DNA of 21,316 bases, taken from IMG/VR virus record IMGVR_UViG_3300034166_000324, positions 1-21,316 of that record; one strand, written 5' to 3'. Shown in pieces: positions 7,936 to 13,341 of this stretch. The position numbers and the translations under genes are program-made. This DNA is from a virus. The notes below the pieces were generated by a model, which was not told where the DNA came from, ran no database searches, and was given only the letters and a program-made list of their open reading frames with translations. Position 1 is the stretch's first letter. The number at the start of each line of letters is the position of its first letter.

Positions 7936-8375
7936 CGGTAGATCGCTCCGTTCCCTTCATGTTCTCTCACTTCGACTGAGAGCAAGCGAACATCTGTTCG
8001 TATGCCGCTCTTCTTCATCCATTGACTGCACCAAAGCGCGATCGATTCAGCGAATGCTTCACAGCCAACATCGGGAAGTTGCAAGACTTGAGCCGCTCCT
8101 AATGCTTCGAGCATGATGAGATCGTTCGCCAATGGATCATCAAGCGCGATGATCAGCGTGTGATCGAACACTTTCTCAAGATCGGAGAAGAGATCCTTGA
8201 ATCCTCCGAAGTCGATCACCCAATTCCGAGCATCTAATGAATCAGAGCCAAAGGTGAGAGAGACTTGCAGAGCGTATCCATGCAGATACTTACAATGCGA
8301 TTCGGCTCGCCATTGACGAAAGCAGACGCTCCATCCCTTCGAGTGAGGGATTGTCTTGATCACTTCGTATTTCAT
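7926..8375 (-). CDS. queD: 6-carboxy-5,6,7,8-tetrahydropterin synthase QueD
   Basis: QueD converts dihydroneopterin triphosphate to 6-carboxy-tetrahydropterin, the substrate of QueE. The 149-residue protein keeps the catalytic Cys28 (SHCKYLHGY), His72 (FDHTLI) and Glu110 (CEAFAES) positions and ends with an E-rich beta strand (VREHEGNGAIY). The classical HGH zinc pair reads HGY here (His32-Gly-Tyr34), and His27 just before the Cys may take over a ligand role. I recall a QueD subfamily with a similar FRQWRA...LHGYAL block, so this may be a known variant rather than damage. It overlaps queC as ATGA. Confidence 0.9.
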   Translation of the reverse strand: MKYEVIKTIPHSKGWSVCFRQWRAESHCKYLHGYALQVSLTFGSDSLDARNWVIDFGGFKDLFSDLEKVFDHTLIIALDDPLANDLIMLEALGAAQVLQLPDVGCEAFAESIALWCSQWMKKSGIRTDVRLLSVEVREHEGNGAIYRCA

Positions 8376-9067
8376 CGAGGATCAGCGTATTCAGGAGTGG
8401 CCGCATAGATTGTCGGATCTTCTACTCCTGCATCTCTGAAGGCTTCACGCCGCTCGAAGCAAGTTCCGCAAGCGCCACAATGAATTTCTCCTCCTTTGTA
8501 GCAACTCCAAGTTTCGATCCAGGGAACATTCAATTCATGTCCGATCTGTGCGATCCTGGCCTTATCGACATCTACGAATGGCGCGTAGATCTTGAAGTCG
8601 GGATCGATGAATCCTTCATTCGCAATCTTGAGCATCTCTTCGAGGCTTCTAATGAATTCAGGCCTGCAATCAGGGTAGATGTAATGATCTCCAGCATGAA
8701 CGCCTGTGGCGAGTCGATCAGCGCCGACTGTGATTGCCAATCCTGCCGCGATGTTGAGCATGATTGCATTCCGATTCGGAACTACAGTTTGCTTCATTGT
8801 TTGTTCGGCGTAATGGCCATCGGGAACGCTGATTGAATCATTCGTGAGAGCAGACTTTGAGATCAATCCGATCATCGATTGCATATTGACGATGTGATGA
8901 TCAACATTCAATCTTTGCGCGGCAAGCGAAGCGAATCCGAGTTCCTTTCGATGGCGCTGTCCATAATCGAAGGAGATCATCGTGAGATCATGTCCTCCGT
9001 CTTTGATTAGATGCGCGAGAACGACAGAATCCATTCCTCCCGATACGACTGCAACTGCTTTCATCAT
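8372..9067 (-). CDS. queC: 7-cyano-7-deazaguanine synthase QueC
   Basis: QueC is the ATP-dependent enzyme that converts 7-carboxy-7-deazaguanine and ammonia to preQ0. It has the PP-loop SGGMDS at 9-14, the family segments SFDYGQRHRKEL and VPNRNAIMLNIAAG, and four C-terminal zinc cysteines at 189, 197, 200 and 203 (SCYKGG, HCGACGTC). The length of 231 residues is typical. Two ATGs are possible (9067 and 9064). The first gives an ATGA overlap with the dpdA stop. As the last preQ0-making enzyme, directly downstream of the transglycosylase, it fits supply of the DNA base. No QueF-like reductase follows. Confidence 0.96.
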   Translation of the reverse strand: MMKAVAVVSGGMDSVVLAHLIKDGGHDLTMISFDYGQRHRKELGFASLAAQRLNVDHHIVNMQSMIGLISKSALTNDSISVPDGHYAEQTMKQTVVPNRNAIMLNIAAGLAITVGADRLATGVHAGDHYIYPDCRPEFIRSLEEMLKIANEGFIDPDFKIYAPFVDVDKARIAQIGHELNVPWIETWSCYKGGEIHCGACGTCFERREAFRDAGVEDPTIYAATPEYADPR

Positions 9068-9933
9068 CTTTCCCTTCTTCGTGGCCTTCCATCGTAAATA
9101 CTAGACAGGATCTTGCGTTTCTTGGCAAGATACTTCTCATATCTTCTCCAGGAGATCGCGGAAATGATTGAGATGTTGATGTGGCCTTTGGTGGCCGAGT
9201 ATCTCGCTGATGATGAGAATTGTTCTGCATCGAATCCGTAGAAGCGGATCAGGTGAGCGATCTTTCCGATCTCTTTCTTGTCTCCGACTTTCGCTTTCAC
9301 CCATGAGCGGCCATCGAAGAGCGTGACTTGGCCGAATTTCGCTCCAGCGACCCAAGATGAAGAATCGACTGAATGCCAGGGCAACGATTCCATCACTTCG
9401 CGGCTTGTCATTCCGAATCCATGAAAGCGCGTTCCTTGATCTTTAGTTCTTGTCATGCAAGTCGCGCTCCATTTCAAGCAAGCAGGCCTCGGCTGTCCGA
9501 CCATTCCTCCTAGCGCGATGTATGGATGCTCTTTGGCGAGTGAATCGAGATGCTTGAAGTCTGAACCTGTATGAAAGACGGGAATCGGCTGAAGGCCTTT
9601 CAATTCGAGCCGCTTCTGATTCTTTGCTGTTCCTTTGGGATCTCTAATGACATCGAGATTCGAGTAAGCGGTGAAATGATGCTTCCATTGATGAAGCCAT
9701 TCAGCGTATTCATCAACATCGACTGGAGCGCCTTGAGATGCGGCTGAATATGCTCCCGAGTCAGCAAAGATCATCGGAGGCCTGGAGAAATTCTTCGCAA
9801 GATCATCGAAGTTGATCTTCTTGAAGTAATGGAAAGAGGCTAGAAGTTTGATTGGCTCATCTTGCGGCTCGACAGGGATTCGATCTAGGAATCCGTTGAG
9901 ATGCATTGGAAATGTCGCGAGATAGAGATTCAT
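9064..9933 (-). CDS. dpdA: DpdA-like DNA-guanine transglycosylase (TGT superfamily)
   Basis: DpdA enzymes replace guanine in DNA with a 7-deazaguanine base. This 289-residue protein shows the TGT-type pattern: FADSGAYSA (Asp58, matching the DSGGFQ aspartate of TGT), PIPVFHTG at 117-123, a glycine-rich ALGGMVG at 140-146, HGFGM at 171-175, and SVDSSSW (Asp190), a candidate nucleophile. The C-terminal CxCxxC zinc site of tRNA enzymes is not seen, which supports a phage DNA-type enzyme over queuine tRNA modification. Its place between parB-like and queC genes, with ATGA overlaps on both sides, ties it to preQ0. It is shorter than bacterial tgt (about 370 aa). Confidence 0.88.
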   Translation of the reverse strand: MNLYLATFPMHLNGFLDRIPVEPQDEPIKLLASFHYFKKINFDDLAKNFSRPPMIFADSGAYSAASQGAPVDVDEYAEWLHQWKHHFTAYSNLDVIRDPKGTAKNQKRLELKGLQPIPVFHTGSDFKHLDSLAKEHPYIALGGMVGQPRPACLKWSATCMTRTKDQGTRFHGFGMTSREVMESLPWHSVDSSSWVAGAKFGQVTLFDGRSWVKAKVGDKKEIGKIAHLIRFYGFDAEQFSSSARYSATKGHINISIISAISWRRYEKYLAKKRKILSSIYDGRPRRRER

Positions 9934-10520
9934 TTCCTCACAAGATCGATGATTCGATTGATTCGCTCATCGTCTGAGCCTTCCTGCTCTTGCCACAATC
10001 GATCCCAAGCCTCGAATGTTTCAAGCGAGACTGTGGCTTTGATTGTTGCTGTGAATCCATCTGTTCCATCGTGGAGGCCATGCTCTTCGATTACATCTTG
10101 AAGATCATTCGATTCCAGGAGCGCCATGAGATCATCGATGTCATCATTCGAGAAGAGCGTTCCTTCAAGGCCTCGATCAGATTCATTCATTTCGATCAAT
10201 AGGCTCAGAAGATCAGAGTCATCGTATGAAGCGAGATCATTCGCTTTGTTATCAGCGAGAAGAATTCTCATCGATTGATCTTCATCGACTGACAATTTCG
10301 TTGCCGCGATCTCTTTCCAGCCGAGGCTCTTCGCGGCTTTCCAAGTGTGATTCCCTGCAATGATGAATCCTGTTGATTCTTGAATAATGATCGGCCTGTA
10401 TTGGCCATTCAATTCGAGTGATGTTGCAATCATTCCGACATCACCTTGTCGAGCGTTCTTTGGATGAGGCTTGATTGAATCGATGTCGATGATTGATCCT
10501 TTGAGCGATTCATGAATCAT
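9930..10520 (-). CDS. ParB/Srx-like domain protein next to dpdA
   Basis: The first 100 of 196 residues are a ParB N-terminal-like domain: IDIDSIKPHPKNARQGD, GQYRPIIIQ, IIAGNHTWKAA at 53-63 (the GxxR-like nucleotide motif), and RILLADNKAND. Such domains in phages are annotated as ParB-like nucleases, and ParB itself is a CTPase. The C-terminal half is acidic and helical, with no recognised HTH. The gene has AAGGAGTC upstream and overlaps dpdA as ATGA. A role in choosing or preparing DNA sites for base exchange is possible, because similar genes accompany dpdA in other phages as I recall, but this is unproven. Confidence 0.82.
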   Translation of the reverse strand: MIHESLKGSIIDIDSIKPHPKNARQGDVGMIATSLELNGQYRPIIIQESTGFIIAGNHTWKAAKSLGWKEIAATKLSVDEDQSMRILLADNKANDLASYDDSDLLSLLIEMNESDRGLEGTLFSNDDIDDLMALLESNDLQDVIEEHGLHDGTDGFTATIKATVSLETFEAWDRLWQEQEGSDDERINRIIDLVRK

Positions 10521-10735
10521 CAGAGTTCGACTCCTTGCGCGATATGCAGTCGAAGACGATCGATGATTGATTGTTGATCATGGATCTTCTGCTCCAGGGA
10601 AGCGCTCTCATGCATGAGAAGATCGATGCTTGATCTTGCGGCATCGCGCTCCTCGCGTAAGCGTTCGACAGAATTCTGAAGATCGGCCGCTCTCACTTGC
10701 CATTCGATCATCTCTGCTCTCATTGAGTCAGTCAT
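10520..10735 (-). CDS. 71-residue coiled-coil protein, unknown
   Basis: This small protein is almost entirely a predicted coiled coil: heptad-like stretches run from WQVRAADLQNSVERLREERD to LEQKIHDQQSIIDRLRLHIA with few breaks. It has no membrane segment, Cys or catalytic motif. Its ATG has GAGAGGGAAAG upstream and overlaps the preceding 44-residue gene's stop. Its stop shares one base with the ParB-like start (TGATG). It is co-translated with the DNA modification genes and could be an assembly partner, but it may equally be an unrelated passenger. Confidence 0.7.
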   Translation of the reverse strand: MTDSMRAEMIEWQVRAADLQNSVERLREERDAARSSIDLLMHESASLEQKIHDQQSIIDRLRLHIAQGVEL

Positions 10736-10866
10736 TTCTTTCCCTCTCTCTTCTTGATCTCTTTCTTGATTGATTCAATCGTTCGGAGGAATCGATCTTC
10801 ATCTCCTCTACCTACGAAAGTCTTTGACAGGAACGCTAGAGCATTCCTTAGATCCTCGATCGTCAT
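10732..10866 (-). CDS. 44-residue small protein heading the modification operon
   Basis: The gene has the strongest SD nearby (AAAGGAGGAG, four bases before ATG) and overlaps the next gene's start as ATGA, which makes it convincing despite its size. The protein is helical and charged, with a Lys-rich C-terminal tail (SIKKEIKKREGKK). It has no recognisable domain. It is the first gene after the long inverted repeat at 10885-10944, so it marks the likely 5' end of the dpd/que operon's translated region. Confidence 0.68.
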   Translation of the reverse strand: MTIEDLRNALAFLSKTFVGRGDEDRFLRTIESIKKEIKKREGKK

Positions 10867-10884
10867 TGCTCCTCCTTTGATAAT

Positions 10885-10944
10885 GCTCGCGCCAAGCGAT
10901 CAGGAAGCAGTTCTGAGGAGGAATACTTTCAACCTGGCGCGAGC
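10885..10944 (-). repeat. 10-bp perfect inverted repeat in the leader of the dpd/que operon
   Basis: The arms GCTCGCGCCA (10885-10894) and TGGCGCGAGC (10935-10944) are perfect and separated by 40 bases. They are GC-rich in a moderately GC window. The downstream arm ends 18 bases before the ATG of the 44-residue gene, just ahead of its SD. As RNA it would fold into a stem closing a 40-base loop. As DNA it could be a split operator. There is no U-tract after it, so it is not a classical terminator. Confidence 0.6.
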
Positions 10945-10954
10945 AAACTTGATA

Positions 10955-10967
10955 CTAGCGGCGCTAG
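10955..10967 (-). repeat. 13-base palindrome at the stop codon of the upstream gene
   Basis: The sequence CTAGCG-G-CGCTAG is a perfect palindrome with a single central base and includes the TAG stop of the preceding gene. It lies ten bases from the longer inverted repeat. Together they make a compact candidate control region in front of the modification operon. It could be an operator, or only chance in a short gap. Confidence 0.4.
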
Positions 10968-11248
10968 AACTCTCCTCGAAACATCTCAGCCGTCCAGCCT
11001 GCTCCACCATGAGGAGGATGATCTCCGTCATAGCATCCAGCATCAATCCAACATCCTCGCTCATCGCGTAATTCGATGTGAATCGTGTTTCGATATGGCT
11101 CGCCATCTTCGATCGATGTCCTGGCTTGCCAAAGCCGCGCATCTCCTGTGTCAATCTTGAGATCATCGCTTTGACCCTGGCTCAATGTCGGAAGATCTTC
11201 GATCTCCCAAATTGCAGGCATCAGAAGCCTTCCATGTCGATCTCTCAT
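10964..11248 (-). CDS. 94-residue protein, unknown
   Basis: I do not recognise a family. The start at 11248 is chosen over a much longer frame because AAGGAG lies six bases upstream and the ATG overlaps the preceding stop as TGATG. The protein looks globular and beta-rich in the middle (NTIHIELRDERGCWIDAGCY), is acidic, and ends in HPPHGGAGWTAEMFRGEF. No signal peptide or membrane span is present. Its position in a run of small genes after a promoter-like element suggests an early-expressed accessory role, by inference only. Confidence 0.68.
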   Translation of the reverse strand: MRDRHGRLLMPAIWEIEDLPTLSQGQSDDLKIDTGDARLWQARTSIEDGEPYRNTIHIELRDERGCWIDAGCYDGDHPPHGGAGWTAEMFRGEF

Positions 11249-11430
11249 CAGAGACTCCTTGATGTGAAGAAGAGCCATGTGCCGATGATGGCGCTGAATG
11301 TGAGCAGACATGAATCGAGATCCAAGACTGGCGATTCTCCTGTCCAGGAGCGTATTGCAACGATGATCCATGCAATCAGGCCGAGAGCCTTCATGAAGTT
11401 TCGGAAGCGCTTTGCATTGGTGATCTTCAT
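11248..11430 (-). CDS. 60-residue protein with two membrane spans
   Basis: The start ATG at 11430 has AGGAGGAG upstream and forms an ATGA overlap with the previous gene. After a basic N-terminus (MKITNAKRFRNFMK) there are two hydrophobic helices, about residues 15-27 (ALGLIAWIIVAIR) and 41-56 (CLLTFSAIIGTWLFF). That is a small hairpin-like inner-membrane protein. Such proteins in phages include holins, superinfection-exclusion factors and proteins of unknown function. It lies far from the endolysin and in an early-type gene run, so I do not call it a holin. Confidence 0.65.
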   Translation of the reverse strand: MKITNAKRFRNFMKALGLIAWIIVAIRSWTGESPVLDLDSCLLTFSAIIGTWLFFTSRSL

Positions 11431-11639
11431 TTCGCTTCTCCTCCTGCTCGGAATTGCTGAATCTTCTCTTCGATCCATTCATCGAAGATCTCTTCGCTGA
11501 ATCGTGGATTCGCTTTCTTGAAGAGATCCTGGATCAAGCCGCGAAGATCATCCACGACTTTCTCTCCGTCTTCTTCTCTGACTTTGGCGAGCGCGATGTT
11601 GGTCGCGGCCACCCTGAACTCTGCCCTTGAGAGGCTCAT
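11427..11639 (-). CDS. 70-residue helical acidic protein, unknown
   Basis: The start at 11639 is one base after the stop of the preceding gene, with GAAGGG upstream, and is preferred over the longer frame. The protein is helical, starting MSLSRAEFRVAATNIALAKV, with charged segments (KVVDDLRGLIQDLFKK and FDEWIEEKIQQFRAG). It has no Cys, membrane span or known motif. The ATGA overlap with the next gene supports expression. Function is unknown. Confidence 0.66.
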   Translation of the reverse strand: MSLSRAEFRVAATNIALAKVREEDGEKVVDDLRGLIQDLFKKANPRFSEEIFDEWIEEKIQQFRAGGEAK

Positions 11640-11640
11640 T

Positions 11641-11943
11641 TCATTTCCCTTCTTTCTTGTTGGTGAACTTGATACATCTGAATACTTGAAGCGATGCATT
11701 CGGATCGAATGATGCTTTCTCGCCGAGGCCTGAAGCGACATACTCTTGAGGAGTCATTCCTTCATCGCTTGCGAAGTCATTGTTGAATTGGATCTCGATG
11801 AGATGGAAGAGTTCTTTCATGCTCGAAGCATTGAATTCCATTTCTTCTATGTCGGGGAAATGAGCATTCCTGGCGAGATGATTGCATGATTCGGCGTGAT
11901 ATTGAGTCGTGCCATTGTTGCAGGAGATCACTTTGATCTTCAT
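11641..11943 (-). CDS. 100-residue protein, unknown
   Basis: I do not recognise this family. The protein has a short N-terminal strand with CNNGTTQYHAESCNHL, which contains two Cys and two His and could bind a metal. An acidic helix follows (MKELFHLIEIQFNNDF), then DEGMTPQEYVASGLG and a C-terminal strand (LQVFRCIKF). The ATG overlaps the preceding stop as ATGA and has a purine-rich SD (GGAAGG). It lies in the small-gene run between the promoter-like element and the modification operon. Confidence 0.68.
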   Translation of the reverse strand: MKIKVISCNNGTTQYHAESCNHLARNAHFPDIEEMEFNASSMKELFHLIEIQFNNDFASDEGMTPQEYVASGLGEKASFDPNASLQVFRCIKFTNKKEGK

Positions 11944-12158
11944 GAATTTCCTTCCTTCTTGATGAGGTCGTATCTCTTGGCGATATAGAAGATGTCTGAT
12001 GGATTGCCCTTTCGCTGAAGGCTCTTGTTCAGCCGCTTCGCTTCTGCTTGTGCCATCGAATAATCGGCAAAGCGAGCAATCAATTTCTCGCGCTCCGATG
12101 CAACATCGTATTCATAGACGCTCGAACAGAATTTGCCGCGCTCCAGGAATTCGCTCAT
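11940..12158 (-). CDS. 72-residue protein, unknown
   Basis: The start at 12158 is supported by GAGGAGGTG upstream and a TGATG overlap with the preceding 42-residue gene. The first part looks beta-stranded (KFCSSVYEYDVASERE). A helix with basic residues follows (MAQAEAKRLNKSLQRKG), then a short tail (DIFYIAKRYDLIKKEG). This pattern, a strand pair followed by an AEAEAKRLN helix, is common in small phage proteins of unknown role. No catalytic motif is seen. Confidence 0.67.
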   Translation of the reverse strand: MSEFLERGKFCSSVYEYDVASEREKLIARFADYSMAQAEAKRLNKSLQRKGNPSDIFYIAKRYDLIKKEGNS

Positions 12159-12286
12159 CACTTCACCTCCTCTTCGATTGGGGATTCTGTTTCCCACTTC
12201 TCCATCTCTTGAACGATGTCGAATAATAATTTCATGACTGAATTGATTCGATCATGCAGGTAGGCCTTCTCATCATGTGTGATCAT
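12158..12286 (-). CDS. 42-residue acidic small protein, unknown
   Basis: The gene is defined by its stop-start overlaps: its ATG shares two bases with the upstream TAA (TAATG), and its stop overlaps the next start (TGATG). The protein is a single amphipathic helix (AYLHDRINSVMKLLFDIVQ) with an acidic tail that ends EEEVK. There is no separate SD, so coupled translation is likely. Function is unknown. An internal Met would give a 25-residue form. Confidence 0.55.
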   Translation of the reverse strand: MITHDEKAYLHDRINSVMKLLFDIVQEMEKWETESPIEEEVK

Positions 12287-12609
12287 TAGAAGCACCAAAA
12301 TTCAGGTCGGTAGCCATTCTTGATCTCGAATGCATCCAGGAGAGCCTTCTCCATTGCTTGCGCTTCTGCTTGCTCTTCTTCAGTCGTGGTGATTCTGCCG
12401 CGAAGGATGAGATCGCATCGCTTCTCCGATAATTCTCCATCACGAATGAGACATTCATGAGCAGGATGAATCGTCTTGATATGTCGGCCGCTCTCTCCAG
12501 CGATCTCGACTCCTTCATCGTAAGTGAGATACCACTTCCCACTCTTTGATTGCCGCCAGGCAAGATCATTCCGACCACAGCGCTTACAAGTGACTTGCTT
12601 CTTTGACAT
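12286..12609 (-). CDS. small zinc-ribbon-like protein, first gene after promoter-like element
   Basis: This 107-residue protein starts with a Cys pair typical of a zinc ribbon (VTCKRCGRNDLAWRQSKSG, Cys8 and Cys11). HECLI and RC in the middle could be the other half-site. A helical acidic stretch follows (TTTEEEQAEAQAMEKALLDAF). It has a GAGGAGG SD and is the first gene behind the promoter-like element at 12643-12681, so it should be among the first products of that transcript. A nucleic-acid or protein adaptor role is plausible, but I cannot name the family. Confidence 0.75.
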   Translation of the reverse strand: MSKKQVTCKRCGRNDLAWRQSKSGKWYLTYDEGVEIAGESGRHIKTIHPAHECLIRDGELSEKRCDLILRGRITTTEEEQAEAQAMEKALLDAFEIKNGYRPEFWCF

Positions 12610-12626
12610 GAATCCCTCCTCAGAGA
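12607..12626 (-). repeat. leader/SD repeat, copy 1
   Basis: The bases ATCCCTCCTCAGAGA on the plus strand (TCTCTGAGGAGGGAT on the transcript) are repeated exactly at 18686-18700, again immediately before a start codon. The repeat contains the SD GAGGAGG. With the matching upstream promoter-like element it shows that the two promoter-to-start regions share a common origin or are held alike by selection. Confidence 0.6.
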
Positions 12627-12642
12627 TCTAGTTGATGCCTCA

Positions 12643-12681
12643 ATCCTAAGCACAGGAGGCCTGGCGATGCACGGATTGTTT
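12643..12681 (-). promoter_or_regulatory. promoter-like element, copy 1
   Basis: On the minus strand this reads AAACAATCCGTGCA (12681-12668), 19 bases, then TAGGAT (12648-12643) flanked by GTGCT before and T after. TAGGAT resembles a -10 box, and the conserved block occupies the -35 region without matching TTGACA. The same arrangement with the same 19-base spacing occurs at 18739-18777. Transcription would start near 12636 and give a leader of about 27 bases to the zinc-ribbon gene. An activator-dependent or alternative-sigma promoter is the simplest reading. Confidence 0.62.
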
Positions 12682-12684
12682 CCT

Positions 12685-12718
12685 GAGCCTTTCTAGGCCT
12701 TTACTTTCGGCCAGGCTC
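12685..12718 (-). terminator. imperfect hairpin in the gap upstream of promoter copy 1
   Basis: An outer stem GAGCC/GGCTC (12685-12689 with 12714-12718) encloses an inner GGCC/GGCC stem (12696-12699 with 12709-12712) around a nine-base loop. It lies after the transglycosylase stop codon and before the promoter-like element, where a terminator would be expected. No U-tract follows, so intrinsic termination is uncertain. The bases 12735-12777 are a CTCTGAGAGG-type repeat run that can also fold. Confidence 0.35.
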
Positions 12719-12777
12719 GCTCGATCCGAGATCGATTGTTGCGGCTCTCTGAGAGGCTCTGAGAGGCCTCTGAGCGC

Positions 12778-13326
12778 CTATTGGGAGCAGGGATTCCATC
12801 CCTTAGTTCTCCAAGGTGCGAAAGCGCATCCCTGAGAGCCTTCCGAATATCGCATCAGTTCAACCATCGCTCGGAGATTGATCATCGGATCAAAGAGATC
12901 GTGGCATCGATTGAGAATTCCTTTGGCCTGGAGATATCCATTCGGCCAATACCTGCTCGGCTTGCACCATGAGCGATCGTTGATCTGTGCCAATCCCATG
13001 TCAGTCGAGCCATTCGCGTTGAGATGCTGATTCCAGGCTTTCGGATTGCATCGGCTTTCACGATGAACGATGTAGAGCGCTCGATCGATCTGATCTTCTT
13101 TGATTCCTGCTTCAAGCATTTCGCTTCTCCATTGGCCGCAAGGAAGCGAAGGATCATCGAGAGAGATTGTTGTTGTCGTGATCAGATTCGGAGCGAAATT
13201 TGGCTCGATCAGATATGGCTTCACCGAGATTGGATTCTTTGGGAAGATCGATGTGTCTTCCTTGAATGACGGATGAGGGATCAAAGCGATCAATCCCATG
13301 ATTACTCCAGCGATGTATTGCTTCAT
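12778..13326 (-). CDS. exported lytic transglycosylase/lysozyme-like protein
   Basis: The 182-residue protein has a short signal-like N-terminus (MKQYIAGVIMGLIALIPHP), a Pro/Thr-rich linker to about residue 60, and an SLT/lysozyme-like domain with catalytic Glu90 in IVHRESRCNP and the family segment STDMGLAQINDRSWC. Cysteines at 63, 93, 121, 141, 167 and 180 could form disulphides outside the cell. It would cleave peptidoglycan glycan strands. Its place at the end of the replication block, away from the holin/endolysin pair, is unusual. It may act in lysis as a Sec-exported endolysin or in remodelling the wall of infected cells. The start has GGAG five bases upstream. Confidence 0.84.
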   Translation of the reverse strand: MKQYIAGVIMGLIALIPHPSFKEDTSIFPKNPISVKPYLIEPNFAPNLITTTTISLDDPSLPCGQWRSEMLEAGIKEDQIDRALYIVHRESRCNPKAWNQHLNANGSTDMGLAQINDRSWCKPSRYWPNGYLQAKGILNRCHDLFDPMINLRAMVELMRYSEGSQGCAFAPWRTKGWNPCSQ

Positions 13327-13341
13327 AAATTCTCCGATCTG

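Noticed and set aside
9064-9933. Reading of the transglycosylase as host-type queuine tRNA-ribosyltransferase
   Set aside because: The C-terminal CxCxxC zinc site is absent, the protein is short, and the operon makes preQ0 next to a ParB-like gene. That fits DpdA better, though tRNA activity is not formally excluded.
10867-10963. Possible preQ1-type riboswitch or promoter in front of the dpd/que operon
   Set aside because: I found no preQ1 aptamer-like pattern and no convincing -35/-10 pair. Only the inverted repeats can be supported.
10900-11166. Minus-strand frame of 88 codons
   Set aside because: It overlaps the 94-residue gene, which has a proper SD and a TGATG coupling. This frame has neither.
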